Source of the DNA: Hirsutella rhossiliensis
Lineage: Eukaryota; Ascomycota; Sordariomycetes; Hypocreales; Ophiocordycipitaceae
NCBI RefSeq assembly: GCF_020360975.1
Contig: NW_025408697.1
Coordinates: 1-64,000 of the forward strand
Direction: 5' to 3'
DNA: 64,000 bases
The notes below the pieces were generated by a model. The model saw only the letters and a list, made by a program, of their open reading frames with translations. It was not told where the DNA came from and did not search any database. A program made the translations under genes and the position numbers. Of this stretch, positions 52,893 to 64,000 are shown piece after piece (within the stretch, counting starts at the first letter, position 1; every line of letters begins with the position of its first letter).

Positions 52893-54735
52893 TTATAAAC
52901 CTTCCGTCGGCGTGTGGTTATAGAGGCTCTGACGATCGAAAGGCGCCTCAAGGAGTAAGCCTTGCAGCGACGTAACCCGTGACACAGCAACATAGCTAAT
53001 ACCGGCCTGGAAGTCGCGTGTAGCGAGATCAGTAACTATTTGCTCCTTCGTTAGGCTCTGGCATTTGTGAACAGTGATGGCAAATGCCACCATCAGGGAA
53101 ACTGCGCGAGCGCAGGTCTCGTTGCCCATAAGGAAATCACGCCTGACTGGGAGGATGGGTGAGATTTTCATGCCCTCGTTAGTTGTTAGATATGGCGGTC
53201 CGTCGTAGCTATCAAAGTCCACTATAATAACGGCCGGGGATCTTCCAATGGTTCGGCGCCTGGGTTCCAGGCGATATCGTATACAGTACCCTGGGCGCCG
53301 TTAACTAGGCCAGCTGGCTGCCATAGGTTAGTAGTGAGCATTACCCTGGCGCCCTTAGCAACAGGGAACTTGTTAGATAGATTGCCAGCATTGTGGCTTG
53401 GTGCCTGCCCCGCGCCCTTGCCCTGATTCTTTGCCTCCACCTGTATTGCCGGGGCGTTGAGATGCACCATATGCTCGTAATTGTATTCGTTGACCCGGGC
53501 CTGGTAGAATACACCGCAAAGCGGCCCTGAAGCTGTCAACATCGCTCTGCGTTAGCCTGGACTGTACCCGACTGCTAAGGAGGTTCCAGGACGGTATGGA
53601 TAACTTGACTTCACGCAGTTCCTGCAACGCCCGACGGAACTGAGCCTGATCATCACCAGCCTGGCGCTGTACCGTGGTCAGGAAGACGGTGCGGTCAAAT
53701 AACCGGTAGGCCACCTGCCCTCTCCTTTCCAACGAAGACAGGCTGGTGCTAGTCGAATACAGGCTTCTGCCGGACTGGTGGTAACTGGAAGAAATCGCCC
53801 ACAAGCAAGACGCTCACACCACCAAAGAACTCGAGGCTACGCTGTGGTAAGGCCTGTCGCAGACGGGAATCGATCCGCGCGAGCTGCTCAATCCCCAGCA
53901 TGCTCTTTTCATCGATAACGAGGTATTTGACGTGCCGTAGGCGGGACTGAAGGGCGGCTGCGTCGGCTGGGGGAAGGTCGGTAAAAGCACCACCTACTGG
54001 GAGGCGTAGCAATGAATGAATGGTGCTGCCCTGTATCTGGTTACTCGCAACGCCTGTTGGCGCTACGCGGCAAATAGGGCTAGGATTCGGTAGAGCGGCC
54101 GCCTGAAGATGGGAGGAAAGCACCTTGATAAGGAACGACTTGCCGGTGCCACCACCACCATCAACGTGGAGAAGGATTTGGGTGGGATTTCGCGCCTGGA
54201 AGTGGCCCATGAATGTGTCGTACACGAGCCGTTGTTGCGTATTCAGCGTATTACGCCAGTGAGGGCCAAGGACCTCCACATCGTTGGCCATGGGGTGGCT
54301 AGCGATAAGGTCCTTCCAGTAGCCATCTCGAAGTTCCGGATATGTACCCACATGCCGTGTCCAGTCGTAATGGACGTCGATATCGCGGCGGCCAAGAAGG
54401 TCAAGATCTTCCTGGGTAAGGGTGGTCAGGTAAAGGGCAGCGAGGCGAATCCAGTCTTCGTCATCAAATTCTTCCCCCACAGGCAGAGCCTCATATTGAT
54501 CATCTTGAGGCTGTAATCGAGCCTCTTTTGGCTGGCCGTAATGGTCATCACCATGATTGTGATGCTGCCAACAATAGGAGAAGGCCTGAACGTGGGAACT
54601 AAAAGCCTGGCCGTCGAAAGTGAGGAGCTCATCAAGCCGGCGATGTGGGTGATTTAATGTCAGCTTTACACGGCAATAATCTGGCCATTGCTGGCCTTCT
54701 GGAGCAGCCTGATAGCGAGGAAAGTAAACCAACAC
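52893..54735 (-). CDS. Helitron-3 helicase with Rep C-terminal part, frameshifted
   Basis: VYFPRYQAAPEGQQWPDYCR (about 54730) through WIRLAALYLTTLTQEDLDLL leads in one frame into the Pif1 helicase, so here Rep and helicase are one polypeptide. Motifs: GGGGTGKS near 54135-54160, VIDEKSML near 53895-53920 and VGDFFQLPPV near 53780-53805. Frame changes near 53760, 53520 and 53225 follow, and AFAITVHKCQSLTKEQIVTD near 53030-53090 is motif VI. In Helitron-1 the same link is broken near 12330. Confidence 0.8.
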
Positions 54736-54839
54736 ACGGGGCCTGCCGTTGACGTTACCTGGCCGCCATTGCTTCCATGCGGAAGGGTCTCTAGAGCGGA
54801 AATTCCAGTGTTTGAGGAAGGAAACGTAGGTCAGGTCCT

Positions 54840-55466
54840 TCAGGGCTTCCGGGCGCTGACTGTACTTTTCGTAGACGTTGGGGGCCTCGTCAACCTCATC
54901 GCCGTCAATGCGTAGGGAGCGGGAATGTCTGTCAGGATGACGGCAGTCAATGTATAGGCATATTCGTGAGCCCTCCTGTAACGGCAGGCCGAGGAGTAAG
55001 TGGCTAACCTCCTGCTTCGAGTAATCCCGTTCAGCAACTAGCTGATCCAGGAGCTTTGACGTGAAAGAAATCAGGGGTTGTGGTCCTGACCCGGGGCATC
55101 AGCGCCTTCCCAATCTGGGCAAAAGACTCGCTCTTCTTTTCTGACTTGGAGCAGTATTTGGCTGCGTAATCGATCACCTGCTGGAGGCTCGTGCAGGAGA
55201 GACATCTGTATTGGCTAGCCATGCAACGGTAAGCAAGCGGTTGTAGTGGTTAATCTGGCCATCGTTCCTCTCACCCCTAAAGCTCCAGTGCTTGGAGTGA
55301 GGCAACTTGTCAAGGAGGCTAGTAGGCGCTGTCCGTGAGGAAATCCAAATCGGCACTCTACCTGCTTGGTATGCTTATTGGGCTGCATACAGTAGTTGTT
55401 GCAGCGGTGGCGTTGCACGCGGTTGACTACCATCGATAGGAACTGAACGGTAAGGGGCTGCTCCAA
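54840..55466 (-). CDS. Helitron-3 Rep C-terminal fragment
   Basis: Contains VIDYAAKYCSKSEKKSESFA, the Y2 catalytic motif, near 55110-55180. The HUH segment lies beyond the truncation and is absent, so this Rep cannot work. Confidence 0.75.
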
Positions 55467-55559
55467 TAGATTGCTGATCAGGATTCCCTTCCCAGGAGCC
55501 TGTATTCGCTGAGGTGCAAAGCTCGGATCTGCGTCCGTGGCGACCTGCAGGACGAGGAC

Positions 55560-56900
55560 GACGGACGGGAGACATATGCAGCCACCCTTGCAGCAAAACC
55601 TTCAGAATCGTGATGGCAATCGCAGCCCGATTCGGTCTTGACGTTAGACAATTCGACGTTGGTAACGCCTTCCTGTACAGCGACCTAAAGAAGGACCATC
55701 CCGTCTACGTCCGGCTCCCGCAAGGCTTTGTAGAACTTGGTTTCTTGAAACCTGGAGAAGGCTCAACCATGATCGCGGAACTTGACAAGGCCTTGTATGG
55801 TCTTCGAGAGTCTCCACTGCTCTGGTACAATGAGATCTCCCAGGCCCTCAAGGAGGCAGGGATTGACCGTACGGATGAAGAACCTTGTGTGTTTACCAAC
55901 GGCAAAATCCTGGCTCTTGTCTATGTCGACGACATCTTGATTCTCAACCCACGGCAAGAGAAGAAGGCGGTAAACGACCTGGTCCAGCATCTCCAATCCA
56001 AATACGATCTGCGCGAAGAAGAATTTAAGTGGTATCTTGGCATCAGAGTTGTAAGGGATCGACCAAACAGGAAGATCTACCTCTGCCAAGACGCGTACGT
56101 CGAGAAAATTGCGCGAAAGTTCAAGCTCAGCGACTTGAAACCCGAGTACCATCAATCCCCATCGCGACGATCCCGCTCGTCAAGTACAACGGGCAGGCTA
56201 CCAAGGAAGAGATAAAGGCGTATCAGGAACGAGTTGGATCCTTGATGTATATCGCGGCCATGACCAGACCCGATATAGCACGAGCAGCAGCCCAGCTCGC
56301 GAGGTTCCTGACAAACCCATCGCCTGAACACCTTGAAGCCGCAAACCAATGCATCCGATACCTATACTCAACGAGATTCCTTGCAATCATGTACGACGGG
56401 ATGCATCAGGAGAGGTACTTGTGATCGCAAGCGACGCGTCATTTGGAGATGATATCGAGACCCGTCGTTCATCGCAGGGATATGTGATGATGTTGTTCAA
56501 CGGACCGGTCATATGGAAAGCTGGACTCAAGACACAGTCACGACTTCAACCACCGAAGCAGAAATTCTCAGCCTAGAGAGAACAACCAAGGAGAGTTACG
56601 CCCTGGACCGACTATTAAGGATATCTCTCTTGATCTCGGGCCTCTGAAGATTTACTGCGACAACCTTCAGTCGATCCGACTAGTGGTTGAGGAGAACCAG
56701 AGAATCACGACCAAGTTGCGGCACGTTGACATACAGAACATGTGGCTAAAACAGGAATTCAAGAAGGGTAGGTTCCTAGTGGAATACTTGAAGACTGATC
56801 AGATGCCAGCAGACGGATTGACCAAAGCGCTATCGAGAGCGAAATTCGAGCACTTCAGATCGATGCTGAATCTGACAGATATCAAGAGGGAAGCAAATTT
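55560..56900 (+). pseudogene. Copia-1 RT/RNase H fragment
   Basis: TFRIVMAIAARFGLDVRQFD, ALYGLRESPLLWY, YVDD near 55923-55934, then RNase H: IASDASFGDDIETRRSSQG is in frame here, unlike in the left copy. IYCDNLQSI and LRHVDIQNMWLKQEF follow after a shift near 56527. It lacks the RT N-terminal part. Confidence 0.88.
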
Positions 56901-56953
56901 GGAAGTGGGATGTCGATGACCTTCTAGGTCAGGCTGGTTGTGATAGCTTCTAG

Positions 56954-56987
56954 CAGCGTTGACTTGATCACTCAACGCTGGGGGGTG
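56954..56987 (+). other. Copia-1 purine tract and hairpin (right copy)
   Basis: CAGCGTTGA/TCAACGCTG stem and GGGGGG run before the LTR, identical to 27325-27358. Confidence 0.7.
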
Positions 56988-57225
56988 TGTCGCATATCAA
57001 GCCTGCCTAGGATGATTATTCATGAAGTGGCGATGTTACTCGCAACGCCGCTGTTGCCTGCTAGGCAACCACTACCGGTACTGCGTAATCACGCGACGGA
57101 CCTTTCATTTGCGTATAAAGAGCTGCACAACTCCGTGCGTTCGTTCATTCACTTCTTGTTCTTTAGATAATTCTCATCAATTGCCTGATGCCATCTCTGA
57201 CCCGTGTGGAGCCAAATGTCTGACA
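56988..57225 (+). repeat. Copia-1 3' LTR (right copy)
   Basis: 238 bp, matching 27087-27324. Confidence 0.92.
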
Positions 57226-58057
57226 AGCTTCCGTTCGCTTGACTATGGCAAACCTATTTCGGCGTATATCTCAACATCAACCGACTTCAAAGTCGCGCTT
57301 GCATACGCCAAGCATCGTAGTACACAGAGCAAGGGCACTCATGGATATGTCTATCACATACAAGCAACGCCGAATGTGATTCCTCTGTCCGGAAGCATGG
57401 ACCTACTGTCGGACGCCAAAGCGTTGTCCGAGTATGACGCGTTGGGCGGATACACTGGGACCAAATCATTGGCTGGAATGCAATACCCTGACTCCGCGCC
57501 CGAACAATTCGCAGAATATGAGGCCAATCCAGAAAAGGACCTCATCGCCAATACGGAATATGACCACAAATACGACCAGTATTCTGCTAGTGGCCCTCAG
57601 CCACAGCTTGATGAGAAAAATTAAGATCCAGCTGGAGGAAAACGGCATATCAGTATGCCATAGACTTCATGAACAGCGTGGGGATGCTGTGGGGTGGAAG
57701 GAGCTTTCATTTACGGCTCCGGATCATGCAGAGAAAACAGCTTTGATAGAGGCAAAAGCCAAGGAAGCCGCTGAGACAGCTCAGCAAGCCAGCAATGCCG
57801 CCAATGATGCCGAACGGGCAGCTACTTCGGTCGACGGTGAGACAGATCATCAAGCCGCCTTTGCTGATGCAGAAAGGGCCGTTAAAGCAGCCAGAGGGGC
57901 AAAAGACCTTGCCAAAAAGGTAGCCAGCCTATGCCAAGACTATTTTGCTCTTCGTACGGATGTTTATGCCTTGAGGAACGAAAGGCCTTCTAACGTGCCC
58001 CGCAGACCCCGCCCTCTCCCCCCAAAAGTTCTCCGCCCCTTGATTGGTCCCTTGTGA
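57226..58057 (+). pseudogene. Heat-labile-enterotoxin A-chain-like fragment (right copy)
   Basis: Inverse duplicate of 26245-27086, again starting exactly at the LTR end. It shows the STS-type segment, GYVYHIQATPN and the glutamate-bearing EYDALGG region, then the Ala-rich coiled-coil tail ending at 58057. Single-base differences from the left copy shift frames at other points (near 57448 here). The N-terminal NAD-binding part and signal peptide are absent, so it is a partial, inactive gene. It is not an independent toxin gene but part of the duplicated block. Confidence 0.65.
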
Positions 58058-58199
58058 TTGGTCCTCCTTGCCTCCCTCCTCGTTGGTCGCTGCCCTTCCC
58101 GGCTTCTGTTGCCTTTTCGCGTGCCTTATCCCACCACTAGGCGCCTCCCACCCTGTCTGCCGCCTGCCGACTCTTCCCGCCTGCCGAACTCTTCATCGC
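58058..58199. other. Helitron-2 3' flank (right copy)
   Basis: Inverse of 26094-26244, with CCTCCTTGCCTCCCTCC and TGATTGGTCC repeats. No hairpin plus CTRR end recognised. Confidence 0.4.
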
Positions 58200-58204
58200 G
58201 TCAC

Positions 58205-59814
58205 CTAGCGCGGCCGCCTTGACTCTTCAGCATCACCGTCCAGCCAGCGCAACGCCTCCTCAACGGTCCTCTCGCTCAGTACCTCGAGCCTGGCCTGTGC
58301 GGCAGTCATCTCCTCGGGGACCCGGTTGCCCACCAAGTCTCTGTCCCGCACCTTGACACGAGCATGATGCCGTCTAGAGTTCGGCAGCGCGATAGCTGCA
58401 CGTACAGGCCGTACGGGTCGCACTGCGAGGGCACCACCGTTCCATCCATCTTCGTCGTCCGTGTCCTCGCAGCTCGAGGGCCACGCGCTCCAGCGTTTTG
58501 CCCTGCACCTTGTAGTCCGTGCACGCGAACGCTGCTGCGCACGGCAAACCCTTTCGGCTGACGTCGTTGCGTTGCCACGGCCTTTTCGCTGGCACTGTAT
58601 CTTAACGGTCATGGTGTCAACAAGATCGTGCCCGGCGGCATCCCGACGAAGTGGAGATATCTCGTCGTCTCCGATTCGAGAATGATCCCGCCGGCGGCCC
58701 GAAGTGGATCGTCATATCGGCCGAGATCCGATGCCCCGGGTACGCCTTGTCGACAATGACCTCCACCGCCGAGTAGCTCGCGCCGTTCACTAGCTTCAGC
58801 CCCTGGTGGGTGTTGTGGTTCACGACGATGGGCATCCCGGCCACGAACATGAAGACGGCCGGCACCGGGATCGCGCTATCGTCGCCCTGGTTGAGTATCA
58901 TGATCGCCTCTTCCTCCGTCGGCAGCTCCTCCTTCCACTTGTGCTCGGAGATGAAAATGCGCATCGTCGACCGCTGCTGGACCCGGAACGCCAGGCTCGC
59001 CTCCATGTTCAGGTTCCACCGATTCCTATTGAGCGGCGTCACCACGGTGATGCCCGTCTCCGGGATCCGCCTTCCTCCCGGTAGCACCTTGAGTTGAGGA
59101 GGTTTAGATCCGTCCGATCCTGCACGCCTAGACGGATCCGCTTCAGCAGCCTCTGCAGCTCCGGGTCGCCGGCGGCGCGCATCTGCTCGTCCAGCATGAC
59201 GACCGTCGTGAACCTCTTCCACAGTGCGTGCGCTTTGTCGTGCTGGTGACGCTGCTCGGCCTTGAACGAGTTGTCTACGTCCCACGAGATGGCCGCGCTA
59301 GGCAGGACGATCGACCTCTCTTGACCGGCCGGAACTGCTGAAAATCTCCGCAGAAGAGGACGATGGGGATCCCCCCGAAATCTTGCCGCGATCCGCGAAG
59401 CCGGCGAAGCCGCTCGTTCACGGCGTGCAGCGTCCGCGCCCCGAGCATGCTCACCTCGTCGATGACGAGCACATCCTTCTCCTGCCAATCCATTCGAGAC
59501 TGGCCGTGGATGAACCGCTCCGCCTGTTTCGGCAGCCGCACCCCGTCAAGGTCTTTGACCATGTTCGCGCCCCCCGCCCCTTGGTCTTTAGTGAACCCGC
59601 AGGCGGAGTGGATCGTGATGCCGTTGATCCGCGCCGCCGCAGTCCCCGACGTCGCCGTGATCAGCAGACGATTCGAAAGGCTCTTTTTACTGAACAGCTC
59701 GACGAGTGCCTCGATGATTCGCGACTTGCCGGTACCGCCCTCGCCACCGACGAACTGGCGCAGCTGGCAGGCATCGCCCCGTGGGTCTGCTGCATCAAAT
59801 CGAGCTGGCGGCAT
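58205..59814 (-). CDS. Helitron-2 helicase (right copy)
   Basis: Walker A GGEGGTGKS is intact near 59728-59755 and runs in one frame through TATSGTAAARINGITIHSAC, VIDEVSML (about 59450-59475) and CGDFQQFRPV (about 59330-59360), where a shift at 59323-59330 (missing C before AAGAGAGG) occurs. NRNRWNLNM and the C-terminal DYKVQGKTLERVALEL block complete it. Comparing both copies shows the ancestral helicase was complete. Confidence 0.82.
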
Positions 59815-60849
59815 ATTATCAGAAAAGCGATGGACTGCCTCTTGTTCAGCGTCAGCCGTGTTGCCAACACCTTGCCCGCCGCGAGGAAGGAGGTTGATGG
59901 GCCAAACTGAACGTCCATTCCCGCCCCTGCGTCGATAGCGGTCTCGTCGGAGTCGGCCATCGTCATTTCGACCTCGTCCTCCCGAAACCGGTCATCACCT
60001 TCGCAGCTGCGCGGCGATCGCTTTCCCAGGCGGCGGGCGTGCTTTGTATCCCTTGGATCATCCTCTCCCTCCTTCGAGGCACTTACCTGCTGCGACTTGA
60101 TAGCCTTGACCTGATCCTGCGGCGGTAGTGCGGCCCCGGAAAATACCCGCCCTGGCATGCTTAACCGCCTCTCCCTCGTTCGATCAGCGCCGTGGCCTCG
60201 AGCTCGGCCGTCGAGCGCAGCGCCGATTGCTGAAACCGACAGAGCTGCTGTATCATTGCCATGAGCTCCGGCGACTTGGCCGTCACCTGATTCGCTCCCA
60301 CTGCACCTCGGACGACGTCGATGAGCCGCGTTGCGTCTCCGATGCTGTTGGGCTGATATGTCGCTGCAGACTCCGCGCCCGCCTCGCCTGCTCCACCCTC
60401 CTCGACGTGTGCGACCGTCGGGTCGCCATCGCCGGACGAGGCTGCCCATTGCTTGGCGTCGCGTTTTGCGTCTTCGGCGGATCGTCGAAGCAGCTGCACG
60501 TTGTCGACCAGACATGATATTCTCGGGGCCATAGCGTCTCGAGCCCGCGCCCAGATGCTGTTGATCTCACCTGTTCCTTCGCCCAGGAAGGACTCCCACG
60601 GCACGAACAGCGCAAGATGCTGCACGGCTGCCCTTCAGGGGGTGGGTTAGCCTCTCCGATAATGCCCGCTGACAGAGCAGTTGCCATACACACCTCCGGT
60701 AGCACGACTCGTCATCGTAGGTGAAGTCCTTGCTCAGGTAGCCGTCGAGGCAGACGGTAGCGTGCTTGCCCGGCCGCCTGAGCACCTGAACCCAGCGTCG
60801 TCCCGGCGCCCATCCATCCTCGAAAGACATCTCCCTGCCGCCCAGCTCT

Positions 60850-62580
60850 CGTCGTTGCCGATGCGTTTCAGTCTGACGATCGATATGTAGTCATACAGGC
60901 ATAGGCCTTTCAGCAGCTCTCCCGGTGCTGGTACGCCTCGACGTGGAGATTCTCAGGCCTTCTTCTTCGACGACGACCGACTCATCCAAGGTGTCATCCG
61001 TAGCCGCAGCGCCACTGGCTTCTCGGAGATGCCGCCATCGCCGAAAGACTTCCCAGTACAGCAGAGAACAGTTCAGGTACGCCCACGCGCTGCTGTCGGT
61101 GAACTCGGCCGGATATCCGAGAAGGTGAGCGACGACCTCGACCTGTGATAGCGGACGCCCGTGAACACGCGGTTCGCCACTCATCAGGAACTGTCGCGTC
61201 CTGTTCCCTTGACAGGGTCATCGGTGGCAGCGTCTCCGCCACCGTCCCGCCCTCCGTTTGCCGTGCCATCACCTGTTGAGGCGGCCAGGAGCTCGGCCGC
61301 GGCCGCCACACGCTTCCACACCGGGTCCTCCACCTTGGTCGCGTAGTTCGTGACATAATAGATGAGGGCCATTGTCTTGCGCTGCGTCGCAATGAAGGAA
61401 ATATCATGGTTGTGCCGGAGCCCGACAGCAATAGCCTCGTTCCATCGATTGACCATGCTGTGTGTCCTCCGGATCTGCAGCACCCCGTCTGCCGTGAGGG
61501 CGGTCTTGTCGACTAACCTCCATGGCGCCTTGAACCGGCAGAGGTCCCTTCCGCCCTCCTTGCCCAAGGAATACTTCACACAGGTCGGGCTATGCGTGTG
61601 CACCTGCGTCGCGCCGGCACAGAAGTTGGCCTCCTCGATAAACGCGGCCGAGAACTGCGCGGCGTTGTCCAGCAGGGAACCAATACCGCCCGTCACAGAT
61701 CGCTCCGCTTGCACGGCGCAAAAACTTTCCTGGTCCAGATCCTGCCTTGCACGTCAACCCGGCCCCACTTGGCCATCAGAAGAGTACTTCAGGCTCCCGG
61801 TGGCACATCTTAGGTAGGCATTCTTACCTCTGAGAAGACGCTATCGATGTATCGGACGATTCGCTCGCGATACGCCGCCTGATCCTCCCCGTGGATGTCG
61901 GCAAGCATCGAGCTGAGATGCGCGTTCCCGTGCAGCCAGAGCAAGCCGTGAACATGAAGCGCCCTCGTTCGTTCGTCTCCACGGCGCCATAGTACTTGCC
62001 GATGCGCCCGAATACCGACTCTTCACCGACCTTCACGTAATGATCGAAGAACAGCTTCATCTCGCGGTGGAAGAACACGGCCGAGCTCATGGGATCCGAT
62101 ATCGCCAGCCGTGCCCGCTTATACGCATCCCCAAGGCCTTCTAAGAACTCCTCGGCCGCGTCGGGATCGCGTGTGCGGTATGCCGCCAGTCGCAGCTTCA
62201 CCGGGTTCGTAATGTCGTTCGGGTTGATGGTGAACCAGATGGCCGGCACGCCATATCCGACGATGAGCGACTGGATTTTCCGCCGCATATTGAGACGGAC
62301 CTCTCGACATGGGCTGCCGGTGGCCGTAAAGCGAGAGGCTCCTGAGAAGCTCCTTCACGTCACCATCGGTCGTCTTACCCGAGCTCTCCAACTCGACCCT
62401 CGCCGCCGCTAGCCTTTCTGTGGTCATCGAACGCACGATGCGCTCTACCTTGCGGAAGTTCTTCCTCCCACACTCAACATGCTGACCCGGCGGTTCCTCG
62501 ACCGCACCCCATGTTGAAGACGAGAAATGCGAAGATGTGGTGCAGTGCAAATCGACCACCATGGCGCCGGAGCACGATCT
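60850..62580 (-). CDS. Helitron-2 Rep (right copy)
   Basis: RKIQSLIVGYGVPAIWFTIN (about 62280) through KLFFDHYVK and the HVHGLLWLHG segment (about 61935-61960, other frame), FCAGATQVHTHSPTCVKYS, and Y2 motif YYVTNYATK (about 61335-61362). A shift near 61690 splits it. Same roles as the left copy. Confidence 0.78.
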
Positions 62581-62599
62581 CGGCCCACGCCTGAAGGTT

Positions 62600-64000
62600 C
62601 AAGCTTCGAGACGATACGGGGTCCCGCGGCCGCCTCTGCCTCGACAGCCCTGCCTCGCAAGTTGGCCGTGACCTTCCCGCGTCGACCATGGTCTCTTCAA
62701 CCAGCCTTGGTCCCCAACGCCAAATGGGAACAGGGTCGGGAACGTCCTGGCAAAGAAGGACGCCTCAAAGGAATCGGTAAACTCACCCCGCGAAACCCGG
62801 ATGTATGGCTCACAACCACCGTCGCCACGCCCCGAACCCCGGCTAGGGACCCGACCCACGCTCTGGCCCGCACGGCCGTCGTCGGCACCTTCACCAACAG
62901 CGTCACAGGCAAACTGCAGCTTCTCCACGTCCGCGACGTCTGGCGGTCCGTCGAGCGCGAACATGCCAGAAGACGTCACCTCGTTGATCGCTGGAACGTT
63001 CTGGTCGGGGCAGGCGTCACTTCCATCGCGAACCGCGCCTTCTCCGTTGGGCCCGTGACCTTCACCCTGGCCGCCGGCTTCTTGTCCTTGGTTGAGCAGG
63101 GCGAAGAGCTCTCGATCTCCACCGGCCCTCCTCGTCCACGGCGCGTTCCGTGGGCGGCACAACGTGCGCCGTCCGCGCTTTCTCCCACCCAGACGGCTCG
63201 TTCCGCTCCATACGATCGCACACCGACGACGGTACCCCGTGTATCGAGTCTCCCAGCTCTCCATCTCCGCCGCGTCGATCTCGATCTCGGCGTAGTGGGG
63301 TTGTTCCGCTTCAGCCAGACAAGGGCCCTCTCGACCACCCGCCGCCTCACCGACAAGAGACTCGACAGGTCGCTCGGTGCCGGCTTCTCCGCGCCCTGCC
63401 ACGAGATGTGGATCTCGTCCAGTGCTTGCAAAGGGGGTGCGGGAGCACTTGGTGGCCAGCTCCTGCACATTGTTCGGAAACACTGTGATGTGGCCCTGAC
63501 ATGCCTCGGATACTTCACGCTCTGTCTCTGCCCGCCCGGAATGCTATATCTCGTGACAAACCCGTAACATGAGTTCAGCGAGATGAGCTTCTTCGACCGG
63601 CGTCAGTCCCTTGAGCTCATCGGGGAACATGTGCTCGCAGCCAAGGCGACTGTGAAGGTGGATCGCCGGCGACAGGCTCCTGCGCGCCAGGCATCGGCCA
63701 CACTCGGCGCACACCGACACGGACTCGCCCTCAGGAAAGCAACTCCGGCATGAAAATGGTGAGCGGCCGCCCTTTGGTACGCAACTTGACAGCCAATGAT
63801 CCCATGTAATCTCCTCAACTCTCCTCTCGTACACTTGCGGTAGCACACCATGCAGGTCCGTATCGGCAACGTGCTCGCATCGTGGAACGCCTGATAGAAG
63901 TCTCGCACCGTCGACACCTTCCTCTCGAGCGGTATTGGCGTGCACCACGTCTGATCGTTAGACAATCTCTCCTTCAAGGCAAAGTCTTCCTCCAAAAAGC
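62600..64000 (-). CDS. Helitron-2 N-terminal region (right copy, partial)
   Basis: Cys-rich CMVCYRKC, CRSC and CAECGRC region near 63660-63870, then the VKYPRHV and FPNNVQE blocks and the acidic linker. Single-base losses are frequent (near 63830, 63455, 63290, 63110). The start lies outside the window. Confidence 0.7.

Larger units (their letters stand above)
52520..55511 (-). mobile_element. Helitron-3, truncated relative of Helitron-1
   Basis: About 3 kb colinear with 10413-13400 and more than 90% identical by eye. It keeps the 3' hairpin, helicase and the C-terminal half of Rep. The homology stops at CCTGTATTCGCTG (55498-55510), where the sequence switches to Copia-1. The N-terminal 2.4 kb is therefore missing because of the inverted duplication joint, not a normal Helitron end. 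Confidence 0.85.
55512..57225 (+). mobile_element. Copia-1, truncated inverted copy
   Basis: Starts inside RT at the counterpart of 28801 and runs through RNase H to the 3' LTR. Gag, protease, integrase and 5' LTR are missing. The joint with Helitron-3 is at 55511/55512. Confidence 0.92.
55512..64000 (-). repeat. Right arm of an 8.5-kb inverted duplication
   Basis: Reverse complement of 20286-28801; base 64000 pairs with 20286 and base 55512 with 28801. The arm continues beyond the window. It carries truncated Copia-1, its 3' LTR, the toxin-like fragment and Helitron-2. Arms differ by many one-base indels in homopolymers (for example AAAAA/AAAA, GGG/GG, TTT/TT) and few substitutions. The left arm is 27 bp longer over this span. 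Confidence 0.95.
58200..64000 (-). mobile_element. Helitron-2, right-arm copy (cut by window end)
   Basis: Inverse copy of 20286-26100. Its frame breaks are at other places than in the left copy, and some motifs broken on the left read correctly here. The N-terminal end lies beyond base 64000. Confidence 0.9.

Noticed and set aside
57226..58057. Second independent toxin-like gene
   Set aside because: It is the duplicate of 26245-27086 within the inverted block, sharing the same LTR edge.

Overview
The window looks like a transposon-dense accessory region of a filamentous ascomycete (Pezizomycotina). The evidence is short GT-AG introns of 54-75 nt with CTGAC-type branch sites, fungal Copia, Gypsy, Fot1/pogo, hAT and Helitron elements, a fungal-type NLR/ankyrin fragment, and fungal secreted hydrolases. 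A fragment resembling the fungal heat-labile-enterotoxin A-chain family hints at an insect-associated hypocrealean lineage, but this is only an inference.

Layout. 1-10 kb is a graveyard: a Copia gag remnant (minus), a degraded LTR, a frameshifted kinase-like gene (minus), hAT transposase pieces (plus), a frameshifted RNase H gene (minus), and an NLR/ankyrin/C2H2 fragment ending in a 238-bp LTR. 10.4-15.8 kb is Helitron-1 (minus: zinc-binding N-terminal part, HUH/Y2 Rep, Pif1 helicase). 16.7-18.1 kb holds a spliced gene of unknown function (minus). 19.5-26.1 kb is a second, GC-rich and unrelated Helitron (Helitron-2, plus). 26.2-27.1 kb is a toxin-like fragment touching the 3' LTR of Copia-1 (27.1-33.0 kb, minus), a near-complete element with a half-tRNA primer site and a gag/pol stop-start overlap. 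34.5-42.0 kb holds two secreted-hydrolase genes: a GH1 beta-glucosidase with frameshifts and a carboxylesterase split by a Fot1/pogo element with 44-bp terminal repeats and a TA target duplication. 43.2-51.1 kb is a GH39-like glycosidase gene split by Copia-2, which has 200-bp LTRs and a 5-bp target duplication. Two Gypsy-like LTRs in opposite orientation lie around it. 51.9-52.3 kb has Gypsy RT and zinc-finger scraps. 52.5-55.5 kb is Helitron-3, a truncated relative of Helitron-1.

From 55512 to the end, the window repeats 20286-28801 in inverse orientation: truncated Copia-1, LTR, toxin-like fragment, Helitron-2. The two 8.5-kb arms differ mostly by one-base indels in homopolymers. The second breakpoint lies where Copia-1 sequence meets Helitron-3.

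Almost every long coding region carries single-base frameshifts. Part of this is real decay, but the pattern between the two arms also fits uncorrected long-read indels, so 'pseudogene' calls without a large structural break should be read with that in mind. No intact cellular operon-like or pathway grouping is seen. The biological theme is nested transposition that has broken secreted hydrolase, NLR and toxin-like genes.
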